In this document: one piece after another, positions 37,884 through 47,323 of the stretch | Position numbering within the stretch: position 1 is the stretch's first letter | Layout of the letters: every line of letters begins with the position of its first letter | DNA from: Anabaena sp. FACHB-1237 | Lineage (GTDB): Bacteria; Cyanobacteriota; Cyanobacteriia; Cyanobacteriales; Nostocaceae | Assembly: GCF_014696225.1 (NCBI RefSeq) | Contig: NZ_JACJPV010000006.1 | Coordinates: forward strand, 62,001-126,000 | DNA: 64,000 nucleotides | Direction: 5' to 3' | Program-made: the position numbers and the translations under genes | The notes under the pieces: generated by a model | What the model saw: the letters and a program-made list of their open reading frames with translations, nothing else | What the model was told of the DNA's origin: nothing | Database searches by the model: none

Positions 37884-38793
37884 TGTTAAATCGTGAATGT
37901 TGTGGATAAATTAGCAAGTGTAAACAATTGTAGTTTGTCTGCAATTAATTATAATTAACTAATTGTGGCACTGGGAACTGTTTAAGGACACTATAAAATA
38001 AGTTTTATTCACTTGCTATTCACTTGCTAGTCATTCCCTGTTGTATGAAATGTCTCAAATCTTTAGTCTTCAAGTCTTGAGCTATAAATCAGCATAAATT
38101 GCCAGGGTGATTTTGGCAAATTTTTGTGGTCAGGTCAGCTAAAAAGCAAATTTTCCTCCATCTATATCTACTTTACCCAAAATACACTTAATTGGGATCA
38201 AATTGCAGTGCAATTGGAATTTATTGCCAAAATTTGACTTTTCGGGGCAAATAGCTGTTTAGTTGCTATCGGAAATATTGTAAATATCATGGTTCAACTA
38301 TGTTAAAGATGATGTTAAAAATCATGGTCAATAAATTTTATTTGATTTAATATATGGGATCTGTGAGATTACTAGTAAAATTCGGGTTAAAGAGAAAATC
38401 ACTAGCCATATATCCAAATAATAACCTAGAAATTAGCATTTAGTAAGCATCTCATCAAATCCTGTTTTGTGGATATTGCTCCAGAAAAATTAAGATAAAT
38501 TTAAGTATTGTCTGAGTAATTTTCATATTTTTACTGATATGTCAGATCCAAATTTTGGCTTTTGTCCGGTAATCATACAACTTGAGTAAAATTTTCGTCA
38601 ATTTTAGGATATCATATTAAACTTTACTAAACTTTGATCAAAGGCTATGTTAATTAAGATACTGTAAATTAAGAGTTTAGAAATTCAATACTTGGATATT
38701 AATAGTTTTTTAGATTAATCAACAGCTTTATCTAGTATTATCAAAAACAACAGAATTTATTGTGGTGTTTCAATTCCATGAGGAGTGAGTAGT
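37884..38793. other. 910-base gap with no recognisable gene
   Basis: The stretch between the divergent NYN gene and the squalene/phytoene-synthase-like gene holds only short, broken frames on both strands. Near 38286-38330 a sequence of the type ATCATGGTTCAA recurs as ATCATGGTCAA. No tRNA, CRISPR or long inverted repeat is visible. An AGGAG ribosome binding site at 38781 belongs to the next gene. An unannotated small RNA or long regulatory region is possible but unsupported. Confidence 0.5.
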
Positions 38794-39621
38794 ATGGATT
38801 TACGTAAAGAAGCGTTAAAAATTCTACAAGAAACTAGTAGAACTTTTTATATACCTATTAGTATGTTACCATCTGAATTACAACGGGCTGTAACATCGGC
38901 ATATTTATGTATGCGTGCCATTGATGAAATTGAGGATGATAGTCAATTAGATAATCGCACTAAAAGCAAGTTACTTAGAAACATTAGCCGCACTTTGCAA
39001 ACGGGAGGAGATGGTTTTGCGTTAAATGCGTTTTCTTCTGGGTTTATAGGTTATGAAAATTCTTTACCAGAAGTGAGTTTACGAGTACGGGAATGGTCTA
39101 TTCTTGCTCCTGAAAGTATAGCACCAAGAATTTGGGATGCAACGGCAGCAATGGCTGATCGAATGGCTGATTGGGCAGAAACAAACTGGAATATACAAAC
39201 AGAAGCGGATTTAGATAGATATACTTTCAGTGTAGCTGGTGCGGTAGGTTTATTACTTTCTGATTTGTGGGCGTGGTATGATGGTACACAAACCAATAGA
39301 TCACAAGCCATAGGTTTTGGTAGAGGTTTACAAGCGGTGAACATTTTACGTAATCATACAGAAGATTTGCATAGGGGCGTAGATTTTTTCCCCACTGGTT
39401 GGACTCCTCAAATGTTACATGAGTATGCAAACCGTAATTTGTCGCTAGGAGATGCTTATACAAATTCCTTGCCTTATGGGCCAGCTTTAATGTTTTGTCA
39501 AATTCCATTAGCTTTAGCAAAAGGTACATTAGATGCTTTAGCTAGTGGCAAAGATAAGTTAAGTCGTAGTGATGTGTATGCACTACTGCAAAAAATTGAG
39601 GGAGTTGGGAGTAGGGAGTAG
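38794..39621 (+). CDS. Squalene/phytoene synthase-family protein
   Basis: The ATG at 38794 (MDLRKEALKILQETSRTFY) has GAGGAG 8 bases upstream and gives 275 residues. Trans-isoprenyl diphosphate synthases of this family join two prenyl diphosphates head to head. The first aspartate-rich motif is present as AIDEIEDD (about residue 48). The second, usually (N/D)xxRDxxED, reads NILRNHTED with Asn replacing the first Asp. That may alter metal binding or specificity. It is followed by hpnJ and hpnK homologues, so a role in hopanoid (squalene) supply is the best guess. Confidence 0.82.
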   Translation: MDLRKEALKILQETSRTFYIPISMLPSELQRAVTSAYLCMRAIDEIEDDSQLDNRTKSKLLRNISRTLQTGGDGFALNAFSSGFIGYENSLPEVSLRVREWSILAPESIAPRIWDATAAMADRMADWAETNWNIQTEADLDRYTFSVAGAVGLLLSDLWAWYDGTQTNRSQAIGFGRGLQAVNILRNHTEDLHRGVDFFPTGWTPQMLHEYANRNLSLGDAYTNSLPYGPALMFCQIPLALAKGTLDALASGKDKLSRSDVYALLQKIEGVGSRE

Positions 39622-39627
39622 GATATA

Positions 39628-39662
39628 TTTATCAATTGTCAATTGTCAATTATCAATTAAAT
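39628..39662. repeat. Tandem TCAATTG/TCAATTA heptamers
   Basis: About five imperfect 7-base units lie between the synthase gene and hpnJ, in the leader of hpnJ. Confidence 0.6.
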
Positions 39663-39680
39663 TGTGTGGGAGAATATTTT

Positions 39681-41129
39681 ATGAAAACAACTTTATTTCT
39701 CAGTCCTCCATCATTTGATGGTTTTGATGGTGGTGCGGGAGCGCGTTATCAAGCCAAGAGAGAAATTACATCCTTTTGGTATCCAACTTGGTTAGCACAA
39801 CCAGCAGCATTAGTTCCTGGAAGTCGTTTGGTGGATGCACCTCCCCATGATCAAAATGTGGATGATGTGTTAAAAATTGCCAAGGATTATGAGTTAATTA
39901 TTATGCACACTAGCACACCTTCCTTAAAGAATGATGTGAAATGTGCAGAAGCAATAAAAGCCCAAAATTCATCGGTAAAAATTGGTTTTGTGGGGGCGCA
40001 CGTTGCAGTTTTACCAGAGGAAACTTTGCGGGAAAATCAGGTAATTGATTTTGTATGTCGTAATGAATTTGATTACACTTGTAAAGAGTTAGCGGAAGGA
40101 AAAAATTGGGAGGAAATTACAGGTTTAAGTTATCGAGATCATTTGGGACATATTCGCCATAATGAAGAACGTGCTTTAATTCATGATTGGGATGCTATGC
40201 CTAGTGTATTTCCAGTGTATGCTAGGGATTTGGATATTAGTAAATATTTTATTGGCTATTTACAACATCCTTATATTTCATTTTATACCGGGCGAGGTTG
40301 TCCAGCAAAATGTACATTTTGTTTGTGGCCGCAGACTATTGGTGGTCATTTATATCGCCATAAAAGTCCTGATGCTGTGGGTAGAGAAATGGCTGAAGCT
40401 AAGGAATTATTTGGGGATAAAGTACGGGAATATATGTTTGATGATGATACTTTTACCATAGATAAACATCGAGCGATCGCCATTAGTAAACATTTGAAGA
40501 AGCTAAATATTACCTGGAGTTGTAACGCCAGAGCAAATTTAGATTATGACACTTTAAAAGTTTTAAGAGATAACGGGTTAAGGTTATTATTAGTAGGTTT
40601 TGAATCAGGAAATCAGGCAATTCTCAATAATATCAAAAAAGGTATTAAACTAGAAACTGCCAGAGAATTTATGAAAAATTGCCATAAATTAGGAATTACT
40701 GTGCATGGTACATTTATTATTGGTTTACCAATAGAAACTAAGGAAACTGTAGAAGAAACAATTCGCTTTGCTTGCGAATTAAGTCCCCATACAATTCAAG
40801 TTTCTATAGCTGCACCTTATCCTGGCACAGAATTATATGAACAAGCGCAAGCAAATGGTTGGTTTAGTAGTAATTCCTTAGTAGCAACCTCAGGGATTCA
40901 AACATCAACATTACAATATTCTAATCTTTCCAGTGCGGAAATTGAAGATGCAGTGGAAAAGATGTATCGTAAGTTTTATTTCCGTCCAAAAGCCATTATT
41001 CCCATTGTGAGGGAAATGATTACTGATAGACAAATGTTAGTACGTCGTTTGCGAGAAGGTGGAGAGTTTTTCTCCTATTTAAAAGAGCGTCGTACCCAAG
41101 CGAAAAGTAAACAGACTGCGGTAGTTTAA
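39681..41129 (+). CDS. hpnJ: Radical SAM protein HpnJ (hopanoid-associated)
   Basis: From the ATG at 39681 (MKTTLFLSPPSFDGFDGGAG, preceded by GGGAG) the protein has 482 residues; an upstream GTG would add 15 residues encoded in a tandem repeat. It has an N-terminal B12-binding-like domain (YELIIMHTSTPS, VKIGFVGAHVAVLP) and a radical SAM core with the cluster motif GRGCPAKCTFCLWPQTIGGH. The opening SPPSFDGFDGGAGARYQAKRE and WYPTWLAQPAALVPGSR are HpnJ signatures as I recall them. In other bacteria HpnJ is needed to form the cyclitol ether head group of bacteriohopanetetrol. hpnK lies 1.6 kb downstream. Confidence 0.88.
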   Translation: MKTTLFLSPPSFDGFDGGAGARYQAKREITSFWYPTWLAQPAALVPGSRLVDAPPHDQNVDDVLKIAKDYELIIMHTSTPSLKNDVKCAEAIKAQNSSVKIGFVGAHVAVLPEETLRENQVIDFVCRNEFDYTCKELAEGKNWEEITGLSYRDHLGHIRHNEERALIHDWDAMPSVFPVYARDLDISKYFIGYLQHPYISFYTGRGCPAKCTFCLWPQTIGGHLYRHKSPDAVGREMAEAKELFGDKVREYMFDDDTFTIDKHRAIAISKHLKKLNITWSCNARANLDYDTLKVLRDNGLRLLLVGFESGNQAILNNIKKGIKLETAREFMKNCHKLGITVHGTFIIGLPIETKETVEETIRFACELSPHTIQVSIAAPYPGTELYEQAQANGWFSSNSLVATSGIQTSTLQYSNLSSAEIEDAVEKMYRKFYFRPKAIIPIVREMITDRQMLVRRLREGGEFFSYLKERRTQAKSKQTAVV

Positions 41130-41365
41130 AGATTTTAGACTTTAGATTTTAGATGATACAAAGTCTAAAGTCCAATACTATCAATAACGCCTAAATTTTC
41201 ATACAAAGTATCATAAAAAGTATCATAAAAATTCATTATCTAACCATGATCTAACATTTACATGATTCCATATTTATAGAATTATTAATAAAAAAATCAA
41301 TAAATATTATATAATGATAAATAGCTTAATATTAAGTACCACTGTCAAAAATTGGAGATATAGAT
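41130..41365. repeat. AT-rich gap with short tandem repeats
   Basis: It contains AAAGTATCATA units in tandem near 41206-41228 and TTTAGA-rich repeats near 41132-41160. No gene. It separates hpnJ from an accessory Uma2 gene. Confidence 0.4.
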
Positions 41366-42082
41366 ATGGTACAGCAACTTATACCAAAAGTAAAAGCAGA
41401 AATCATCTACCCTGATAGCGATGGAAAACCAATGGCAGAAAATACAGAACATTATGAATGGATAGTCAAAATCAAAGAAAATTTAGAAATATTATTTGTT
41501 CCTGAAAACAATGTTTTCATCGCAGGTGATTTACTTTGGTATCCTGTTGAGGGAAGTGTAAAAACCTGTCAAGCACCTGATGTAATGGTGATTTTTGGTA
41601 GGCCAAAAGGTAGAAGAGGTTCTTATAAACAATGGGAAGAAAATAATATTGCTCCCCAGGTAGTATTTGAAATTCAATCTCCAGTAAATCGTAGTCAAGA
41701 AATGGCCAAAAAACTGCTTTTTTATCAACGTCATGGAGTAGAAGAGTACTATATTTATAATCCAGAGAAAATCGAATTAACAGGATTTATTCTTCAAGAA
41801 GAATGGTTAGAAGAAATTGAAGAAATTAATGGTTGGGTAAGTCCCCGTTTAGGAATACGTTTTGAATTAACATCAGATAATTTGGAAATTTATTATCCTG
41901 ACGGTAAAAAGTTTCTCACATCTTTGGAATTAAATGAACGAGCAGAACAGGAATATCAACGAGCAGAACAGGAATATCAACGAGCAGAACAGGAACGTCA
42001 ACGAGCAGAACAGGAACGTCAAAATTATCAAGACTTATTAGCAAAATTGCAAGCTAAAGGAATTGATATCAATACACTTTAA
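41366..42082 (+). CDS. Uma2-family (DUF820) endonuclease-like protein
   Basis: A 238-residue member of the PD-(D/E)xK-like Uma2 family that is greatly expanded in cyanobacteria. The core shows VEGSVKTCQAPDVMVIFG (with the conserved PDV), QVVFEIQSP (E-x-x-SP) and LLFYQRHGVEEYYIYNPE. The C-terminal tail has five near-identical units of the type RAEQEYQ/RAEQERQ (about residues 191-220), a predicted coiled coil, then the family's typical end KLQAKGIDINTL. Function is unproven; many copies are thought to be mobile. It splits the hpnJ-hpnK group. Confidence 0.88.
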   Translation: MVQQLIPKVKAEIIYPDSDGKPMAENTEHYEWIVKIKENLEILFVPENNVFIAGDLLWYPVEGSVKTCQAPDVMVIFGRPKGRRGSYKQWEENNIAPQVVFEIQSPVNRSQEMAKKLLFYQRHGVEEYYIYNPEKIELTGFILQEEWLEEIEEINGWVSPRLGIRFELTSDNLEIYYPDGKKFLTSLELNERAEQEYQRAEQEYQRAEQERQRAEQERQNYQDLLAKLQAKGIDINTL

Positions 42083-42084
42083 AA

Positions 42085-42510
42085 ATGAGATCCCCGATTT
42101 CTGGAATTGGGGATCTAGTCAAGGATCTACCACAGAGATATGAAAGATGTCTGATTAGAAATTCTGATGGTTTTTATTTTCAGTGTATTTACTGCTATAA
42201 TATAAGTCATTGGCAAATTCAATGTAAAAATACAGCAAAGGTTGATATTGATGTTTTAGCATTTGTCACAGGAGCAGATGTAGTTATGGTTGTTACAACT
42301 GGAGAATTTACAAAAGATTCTTATCAATATGCGTATAGAATGATGGATGTATCTCGCTACTATACGATTTTGTTACAAAAAAATGATATTGAATCTATCA
42401 AGAAAGATAAAACAAATATTGCACAAATTCTTGATAGAAAAGCTAGAAGAGTATTTGCTAAAAAAGAACTTGATACAGCAGTTTCCGTTATTATGAGGTA
42501 CAGATGTTAA
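42085..42510 (+). pseudogene. Mrr-like restriction endonuclease, truncated
   Basis: A 141-residue frame. From about residue 20 it resembles the C-terminal part of Mrr-type restriction enzymes: HWQIQCKNTAKVDIDVLA, then GADVVMVVTTGEFTKDSYQYA and RYYTILLQKNDIE. The lysine block QCKN of the PD-(D/E)xK core is present, but the upstream acidic block is not. The apparent ATG sits inside a palindromic repeat (42088-42116), so the start is probably not original. I read this as a 5'-truncated remnant. Confidence 0.6.
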
Positions 42511-42720
42511 TGATAAAACCCTTGTAACACAGGCATACTTCGACAAGCTCAGTACAAGTCTTGCTGTGTTCATAGTGTATCTCATGTAGATAGAATGTAC
42601 TGTATCTCAGATGAGGAGTTAAATGATATTGAACAGGAAGAAAATCTAATAGATGAAGCTATAGAAGATGAGTAAAATTTTTTCCGATTTCCATAGTTAA
42701 ATAACATTGAATTTACTCCT
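42511..42720. other. Gap before hpnK
   Basis: It contains the repeat-like phrase CTTCGACAAGCTCAGT (also at about 10047 as CTTCGACAGGCTCAGT). A 26-codon acidic frame at 42595-42675 (MYCISDEELNDIEQEEN onwards) may be the end of a lost gene. Nothing firm. Confidence 0.35.
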
Positions 42721-43569
42721 ATGAATAAACCCTATTTTTTAATTATTAACGCTGATGATTTTGGTTTTTCTGATAGTGTCAACACTGCTATTGTTCAAGC
42801 ACATACTCAGGGAATTTTAACCAGCACTAGTTTAATGGTAACTGGAAATGCGGCTGATAATGCCATTTCTCTAGCTAAAAATTACCCCAATTTAGGAGTA
42901 GGTTTACATCTGGTTTTAGTCTGTGGTAAATCAGTTTTACCTCCTACTAAAATTCCCCATCTAGTAGACTTTCAAGGTAATTTCTCTGATGATCCTACTC
43001 AAGCAGGTTTACACTATCAATTTAATCAAAATGCCCAACAAGAATTACGTTTAGAAATTCGCGCACAATTAGAAAGATTCCGCGATTCTGGCTTACAATT
43101 ATCCCATGTGGATGGACATTTACACCTTCATGTACATCCAGTAATTTTAAACATTTTAACTGAGTTAGCACCAGAATTTAATATTAAATATATTCGTTTA
43201 CCATCGGAAGAATTATCTAAAAATCTGAAAATTGACAAAAGTAATTTGGTTAATAAAATGCTCTGGTTTTTGGTTTTTGGACAATTACGACGTTATGGAG
43301 AAAAGTTATTAACGAACCATAATATTAACTTTGCAAATCGCGTTTATGGATTATTACAAACTGGAAATATTAATGAAAATTATTTACTAGGTTTAATTCC
43401 TCAAATAAATGCAGAATTAGTAGAAATTTATGCTCATCCTGATACGGAAAATACTAATATTAATCCCGGTGGTACAACCGAATTAGCAGCTTTATTAAGT
43501 GAAAAAGTTAAGGAAAAGTTAACAGCAAGTGATTTTCAACTAATTAATTATCATCAAATACCTCACTAG
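42721..43569 (+). CDS. hpnK: HpnK, YdjC-like carbohydrate deacetylase (hopanoid-associated)
   Basis: A 282-residue YdjC/ChbG-like deacetylase. The opening IINADDFGFSDSVNTAI carries the two metal-binding aspartates, and the histidine block SHVDGHLHLHVHPVI (about residues 133-147) supplies further ligands. HpnK is found beside HpnJ in hopanoid clusters, where it is thought to act with HpnI/HpnJ on the sugar-derived head group. Here it is separated from hpnJ by a Uma2 gene and an Mrr relic, which look inserted. Alternative: a general YdjC-like deacetylase. Confidence 0.82.
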   Translation: MNKPYFLIINADDFGFSDSVNTAIVQAHTQGILTSTSLMVTGNAADNAISLAKNYPNLGVGLHLVLVCGKSVLPPTKIPHLVDFQGNFSDDPTQAGLHYQFNQNAQQELRLEIRAQLERFRDSGLQLSHVDGHLHLHVHPVILNILTELAPEFNIKYIRLPSEELSKNLKIDKSNLVNKMLWFLVFGQLRRYGEKLLTNHNINFANRVYGLLQTGNINENYLLGLIPQINAELVEIYAHPDTENTNINPGGTTELAALLSEKVKEKLTASDFQLINYHQIPH

Positions 43570-43703
43570 TATCATAAATCACAGACCTGTTAAAATTATT
43601 TAATAAATTTATACATTTTGATACACACAATTGAGGATAATTGTGATATTGTTGACTGTAAACATATAAACATATTTGGATAAATAAACACAAGGATCTA
43701 TTT

Positions 43704-44150
43704 ATGACCACACAAATTTCATTTCCTGCTAAATTTGATAATTTATCTGACGATGATCAAAAGTTAGCTAAGGAATTGATGAAGTCAATTTTACAAGCCG
43801 AGGAAGCAACTGATATTTTATTAGATTTATTAGGTAGTAAAGAACTAGATTCAGATTTACCAAAATTTAGAGAAAATTGTAAAAAACATCTTGATAATAA
43901 ATTTAATTTAGGAACTGCTAATTTAGCAACTATCTCAGCATTACCAATGAATAGTACAGGTGCAAGTGATGATCATGTTCCACCTCCACCTCCACCTGCT
44001 CCTATAGCTGCTATACCAATGGTACAATTTATTGTAGAACGAGCTAAAGCTATTCAAGATAGGACCAAAAATAGGTGTAAGCAAATTTGTCAACATGATT
44101 CAACTTCCAAAGAATGTATAGATTGTCAACGTATTTTAGGTCAACAATAG
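43704..44150 (+). CDS. Unknown protein with polyproline stretch
   Basis: A 148-residue protein I do not recognise. An N-terminal helical part (residues about 15-70) is followed by a linker with six consecutive prolines (VPPPPPPAPIAAIP, about residues 92-106) and a basic C-terminal part with four cysteines in KNRCKQICQHD and KECIDCQR, which could bind a metal or form disulfides. It lies 42 bases before the pentapeptide-repeat gene and may form a two-gene unit with it. AAGG lies near the ATG. Confidence 0.6.
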   Translation: MTTQISFPAKFDNLSDDDQKLAKELMKSILQAEEATDILLDLLGSKELDSDLPKFRENCKKHLDNKFNLGTANLATISALPMNSTGASDDHVPPPPPPAPIAAIPMVQFIVERAKAIQDRTKNRCKQICQHDSTSKECIDCQRILGQQ

Positions 44151-44192
44151 GTCAACAAGAGAAACTACAATACTAGTTAAATCATAAAGTCC

Positions 44193-45263
44193 ATGAATCC
44201 ATATCAAAACCAGCAACAACCTAATACAAATAAATCATCTGGTATTCAAAATAATTCTGTTTCTGAAGAATTACCAGATGTCCAGAAAATACGTGAACAG
44301 TTTTCAGAAATAGCTAATACTTCTGATCCTCTAACTCGTGAATATAAGTTTTCATTGTTAGAAAATGAAGCTCAAAAATTAGGAATATCATCAGAAAATT
44401 ACCGTCGTTTGTTTGAAACCTATTTACAAAACAAAATACATATTCCCCAATATCCACAAAAGTGGTGGTTATTAACAGCATGGATAAGTTGGTTGATTAA
44501 ATTTCCCAAGAAGAGAAAAGTAGGAACAACTATCTTGTTAACATTACTAGAAAAAGGGGTATTAATTAGTTTAATAGTATCTTTAGTAAGTTATTATCAA
44601 GAAGCACCAAAAAGAAAACAACAAGCTCATTATCAAGCGTGGGAAATAATTAACGGTGCTAAGGATCAAAGTGGTAGTGGTGGCAGAATTGAAGCATTAC
44701 AAGAACTCAATAAGGATGGAGTTAGTTTGCGCTATGTAATTCTTAATAATGCTGATTTAAGTGGTATAAGTTTGAATAATGCTTTTTTAATTGATGCTAA
44801 TTTTCAAAACTCCAAATTAACCTGTATAACACGAGATAATGGTAAAGAAGAATGTACAAAAATTCTTAATACGAATTTGTCTTATAGCAATTTACAAGGA
44901 GCAGAGTTATATAATGCTGATTTCCAAAAATCTAACTTTTTTAAAGCAAAAATGCAAGGTGCTAAATTAAGAGATACAAAACTTAAAGGAGCAGATTTTG
45001 AAAAAGCTGAATTACAAGGTGCAAATTTTCCAGGTGCAGATTTAGAAGGTGCTAATTTTAAAGGTGCTATAATATGTGGTGACGTTTTTGATAAATCTAC
45101 AGAATCTAAAAAAATAACTTGCGCTAATTTTATGGGAGCGAAAAGTTTAACTGCTACCCAAATTAAATCTGCTAAAAATTGGCAAAATGCCTGTTATGAT
45201 TTACGATTAAGAAAAGAACTCAATCTACCAGGTGATAACCCTCCAGAGTGTTACAAAAAATAG
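44193..45263 (+). CDS. Membrane protein with C-terminal pentapeptide repeats
   Basis: A 356-residue protein. A soluble helical N-terminus with Asn/Gln-rich start is followed by one or two hydrophobic segments (WWLLTAWISWLI at about 89-100 and TTILLTLLEKGVLISLIVSL at about 112-131). From about residue 185 it has A(D/N)LxX pentapeptide repeats: NADLSGISLNNAFL, YSNLQGAELYNADF, GAKLRDTKLKGADF and GADLEGANFKGA. These would form a beta-helix. The function of such cyanobacterial proteins is unknown. It follows the polyproline protein by 42 bases. Confidence 0.82.
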   Translation: MNPYQNQQQPNTNKSSGIQNNSVSEELPDVQKIREQFSEIANTSDPLTREYKFSLLENEAQKLGISSENYRRLFETYLQNKIHIPQYPQKWWLLTAWISWLIKFPKKRKVGTTILLTLLEKGVLISLIVSLVSYYQEAPKRKQQAHYQAWEIINGAKDQSGSGGRIEALQELNKDGVSLRYVILNNADLSGISLNNAFLIDANFQNSKLTCITRDNGKEECTKILNTNLSYSNLQGAELYNADFQKSNFFKAKMQGAKLRDTKLKGADFEKAELQGANFPGADLEGANFKGAIICGDVFDKSTESKKITCANFMGAKSLTATQIKSAKNWQNACYDLRLRKELNLPGDNPPECYKK

Positions 45264-45710
45264 TTTATTAACTATTAGTGATGATAATAAAACATTTACT
45301 AATATTCTCGTCACTAAAAAGGGACTATTCCTACTTTTTATCCAGACGCAATTCCTGAGTTTCACAAAACGCCCTGATGTCAAAGTTAGGATCTAAATAA
45401 ATAGAGAGTAGGGTGCGTCAGACATTAAAAGTCTGTTTATTTACATGATTTATGCAGTCTGACGCACCCTACCAATGTGCCAGTTGTGTAAGTCCTGACT
45501 AGTAGAACTTCAGTAAATCTAAAACTTGACGAATAATTTAGTTATACTCAACAGATGATATTTAGCAATTACGGAATTTTTATCCCAAAAATCTGTTATA
45601 TTGTGCATCAAACCGTATAGAATCTAAAGATAAAGGGATTATTGATATCTGATCTACCCTATTAAGATAAAAATACATAAATACCATAATTGTAACTATA
45701 TATCATTATT
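45264..45710. other. 447-base gap with palindromic element
   Basis: No gene. It includes the palindromic element at 45408-45500 (core TATTTACATGATTTAT between GTGCGTCAGAC and GTCTGACGCAC, right end GTAAGTCCTGAC), related to 15790-15895. The rest is AT-rich. Confidence 0.55.
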
Positions 45711-47129
45711 ATGACTAAATTTAAAAAGTATCAACACAAAAAAACTTGGCTAGAAAAATTAATTGCTATCCTTGCTACTATTAATTTAGGTTTAATTGCA
45801 TTTGATTTAAGTTATGTATCAGGAAGGGATTTTTATTTTCGCAATTTAACTTATATCACTATAATATATGATCCGATTAAAGGAATTGAATCTCATAGAG
45901 ATACACAGAAATATTTGCAATCAGTAACAGCATTAGAAAAACAAGTAAGTGAAACAGGTTTAAATTCTCCACAAGTACAAACTGAATTAGAAAAAATGCG
46001 GAATTTAAGTGTGGAAATGATTAATAGTAACCCTTTTGCGGGAGTAGGAAAAACGGGAACTTTGGAAAAAATTAAAAACCGAATGCGGGAACATATTAAA
46101 GTAGAATCTTCAAAACAGGCTTTTAAAGATTTTTGGAGTTTTGAGTATTTATCTCAGCAAGGTTGGAATAAGGAAATTGATTTTTTTAATGCAAGTATTC
46201 GTCCTTTACTTGCTAGTAATTATTATCGCCAATTAGGAGAAAATGGGGATTTTGTAGATAATTTTTGGTTAATTGATTTACCCTTTTTAATATTATTTGC
46301 TATAGAATTATTATCGAGAATATCTTTAATTAAATTACAAAATCGTCAATTGACATGGTTGGAGGCAATTTTATGGCGATGGTATGATTTATTTTTGCTA
46401 TTACCTGTAATTAGATGGATGAGAATTTTACCAGTAATCATTAGATTAGATCAGGCACAATTATTAGATTTACATTTGGTTTATAAACAAATTCATCAAG
46501 GAATTGTGGCTAATTTCGCGGAGGAAATTACGGAGATTGTAGTAGTCAGAGTAATTAATCAAATTCAAGGTTCTATCAGGCGTGGAGAGATGACAAAATG
46601 GTTATTACAGTCAGAAAATGTTAAGGAGTATGTTGATATTAATAATGTTAATGAAATTGAAGCGATCGCTGGTTTATTAGTTCAAACTATAGTTAATCAA
46701 GTATTACCAAAAATCCAACCAGAACTTAAAAACATTTTAAGTCATAACCTAGATGTTGCTTGTCAACAAATACCGGGATATAATAACCTATTAAAATTAC
46801 CAGGAATAGGCAACGCCCAAACGCAAATTAATCAACAATTAGCAAATCAAATTACCACTAACATTTACGCAGTCTTAAAAAGTGCTATTCAAGATCCTGT
46901 AGGTGCTAAATTAGTGACTCAACTATTGGAAAAATTCACAACTACTCTAACCTCAGAAATACAAGAAAAACAAGTATTAACAGAAGTTCAGAATTTACTA
47001 AACGACTTTTTAGAAGAAATGAAAATTAACTATGTACAAAAATTATCCCAAGAAGAGATAGAACAAATTATCCAACAAACTAGAGACATGAAAATAGAAC
47101 CATCCAGTAGTTTAGTTGTCAGAAAATAA
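45711..47129 (+). CDS. Large membrane protein of unknown function
   Basis: A 472-residue protein that I recognise only as conserved in cyanobacteria. It has a hydrophobic segment near the N-terminus (LIAILATINLGLIAF, residues 17-31), a long soluble region, and two further helices at about 186-205 (FWLIDLPFLILFAIELLSRI) and 215-245. The latter includes LLLPVIRWMRILPVIIRL, an arginine-bearing helix reminiscent of ion-channel voltage sensors. The C-terminal 200 residues are helical and rich in Gln, Asn and Ile, with PQIxPGYNNLLKLPGIG-like motifs. Function unknown; no neighbours help. Confidence 0.65.
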   Translation: MTKFKKYQHKKTWLEKLIAILATINLGLIAFDLSYVSGRDFYFRNLTYITIIYDPIKGIESHRDTQKYLQSVTALEKQVSETGLNSPQVQTELEKMRNLSVEMINSNPFAGVGKTGTLEKIKNRMREHIKVESSKQAFKDFWSFEYLSQQGWNKEIDFFNASIRPLLASNYYRQLGENGDFVDNFWLIDLPFLILFAIELLSRISLIKLQNRQLTWLEAILWRWYDLFLLLPVIRWMRILPVIIRLDQAQLLDLHLVYKQIHQGIVANFAEEITEIVVVRVINQIQGSIRRGEMTKWLLQSENVKEYVDINNVNEIEAIAGLLVQTIVNQVLPKIQPELKNILSHNLDVACQQIPGYNNLLKLPGIGNAQTQINQQLANQITTNIYAVLKSAIQDPVGAKLVTQLLEKFTTTLTSEIQEKQVLTEVQNLLNDFLEEMKINYVQKLSQEEIEQIIQQTRDMKIEPSSSLVVRK

Positions 47130-47323
47130 ACATAGAAATCCTAAGCATTCAGCAGTTAGCTATGTCATACTAGCAATATTTTCTCATATAAAATCAGTGC
47201 AAAAATAAGATAAGCTGATGTGCAACTAAACTGTATAACCACAAAACCTAAAATTACAGTGTAGGCATCTTGCTTGCATCCATATTAAAGAAGCACAACA
47301 GCTTACTAAATTGAGGATAACAA
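47130..47323. other. Gap upstream of the OFA-type carrier
   Basis: The segment 47220-47310 (CTGTATAACCACAAAACCT, then GGCATCTTGCTTGCAT, then GCACAACAGCTTA) is related to 11190-11285. No gene. TGAGGA precedes the next start. Confidence 0.45.
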
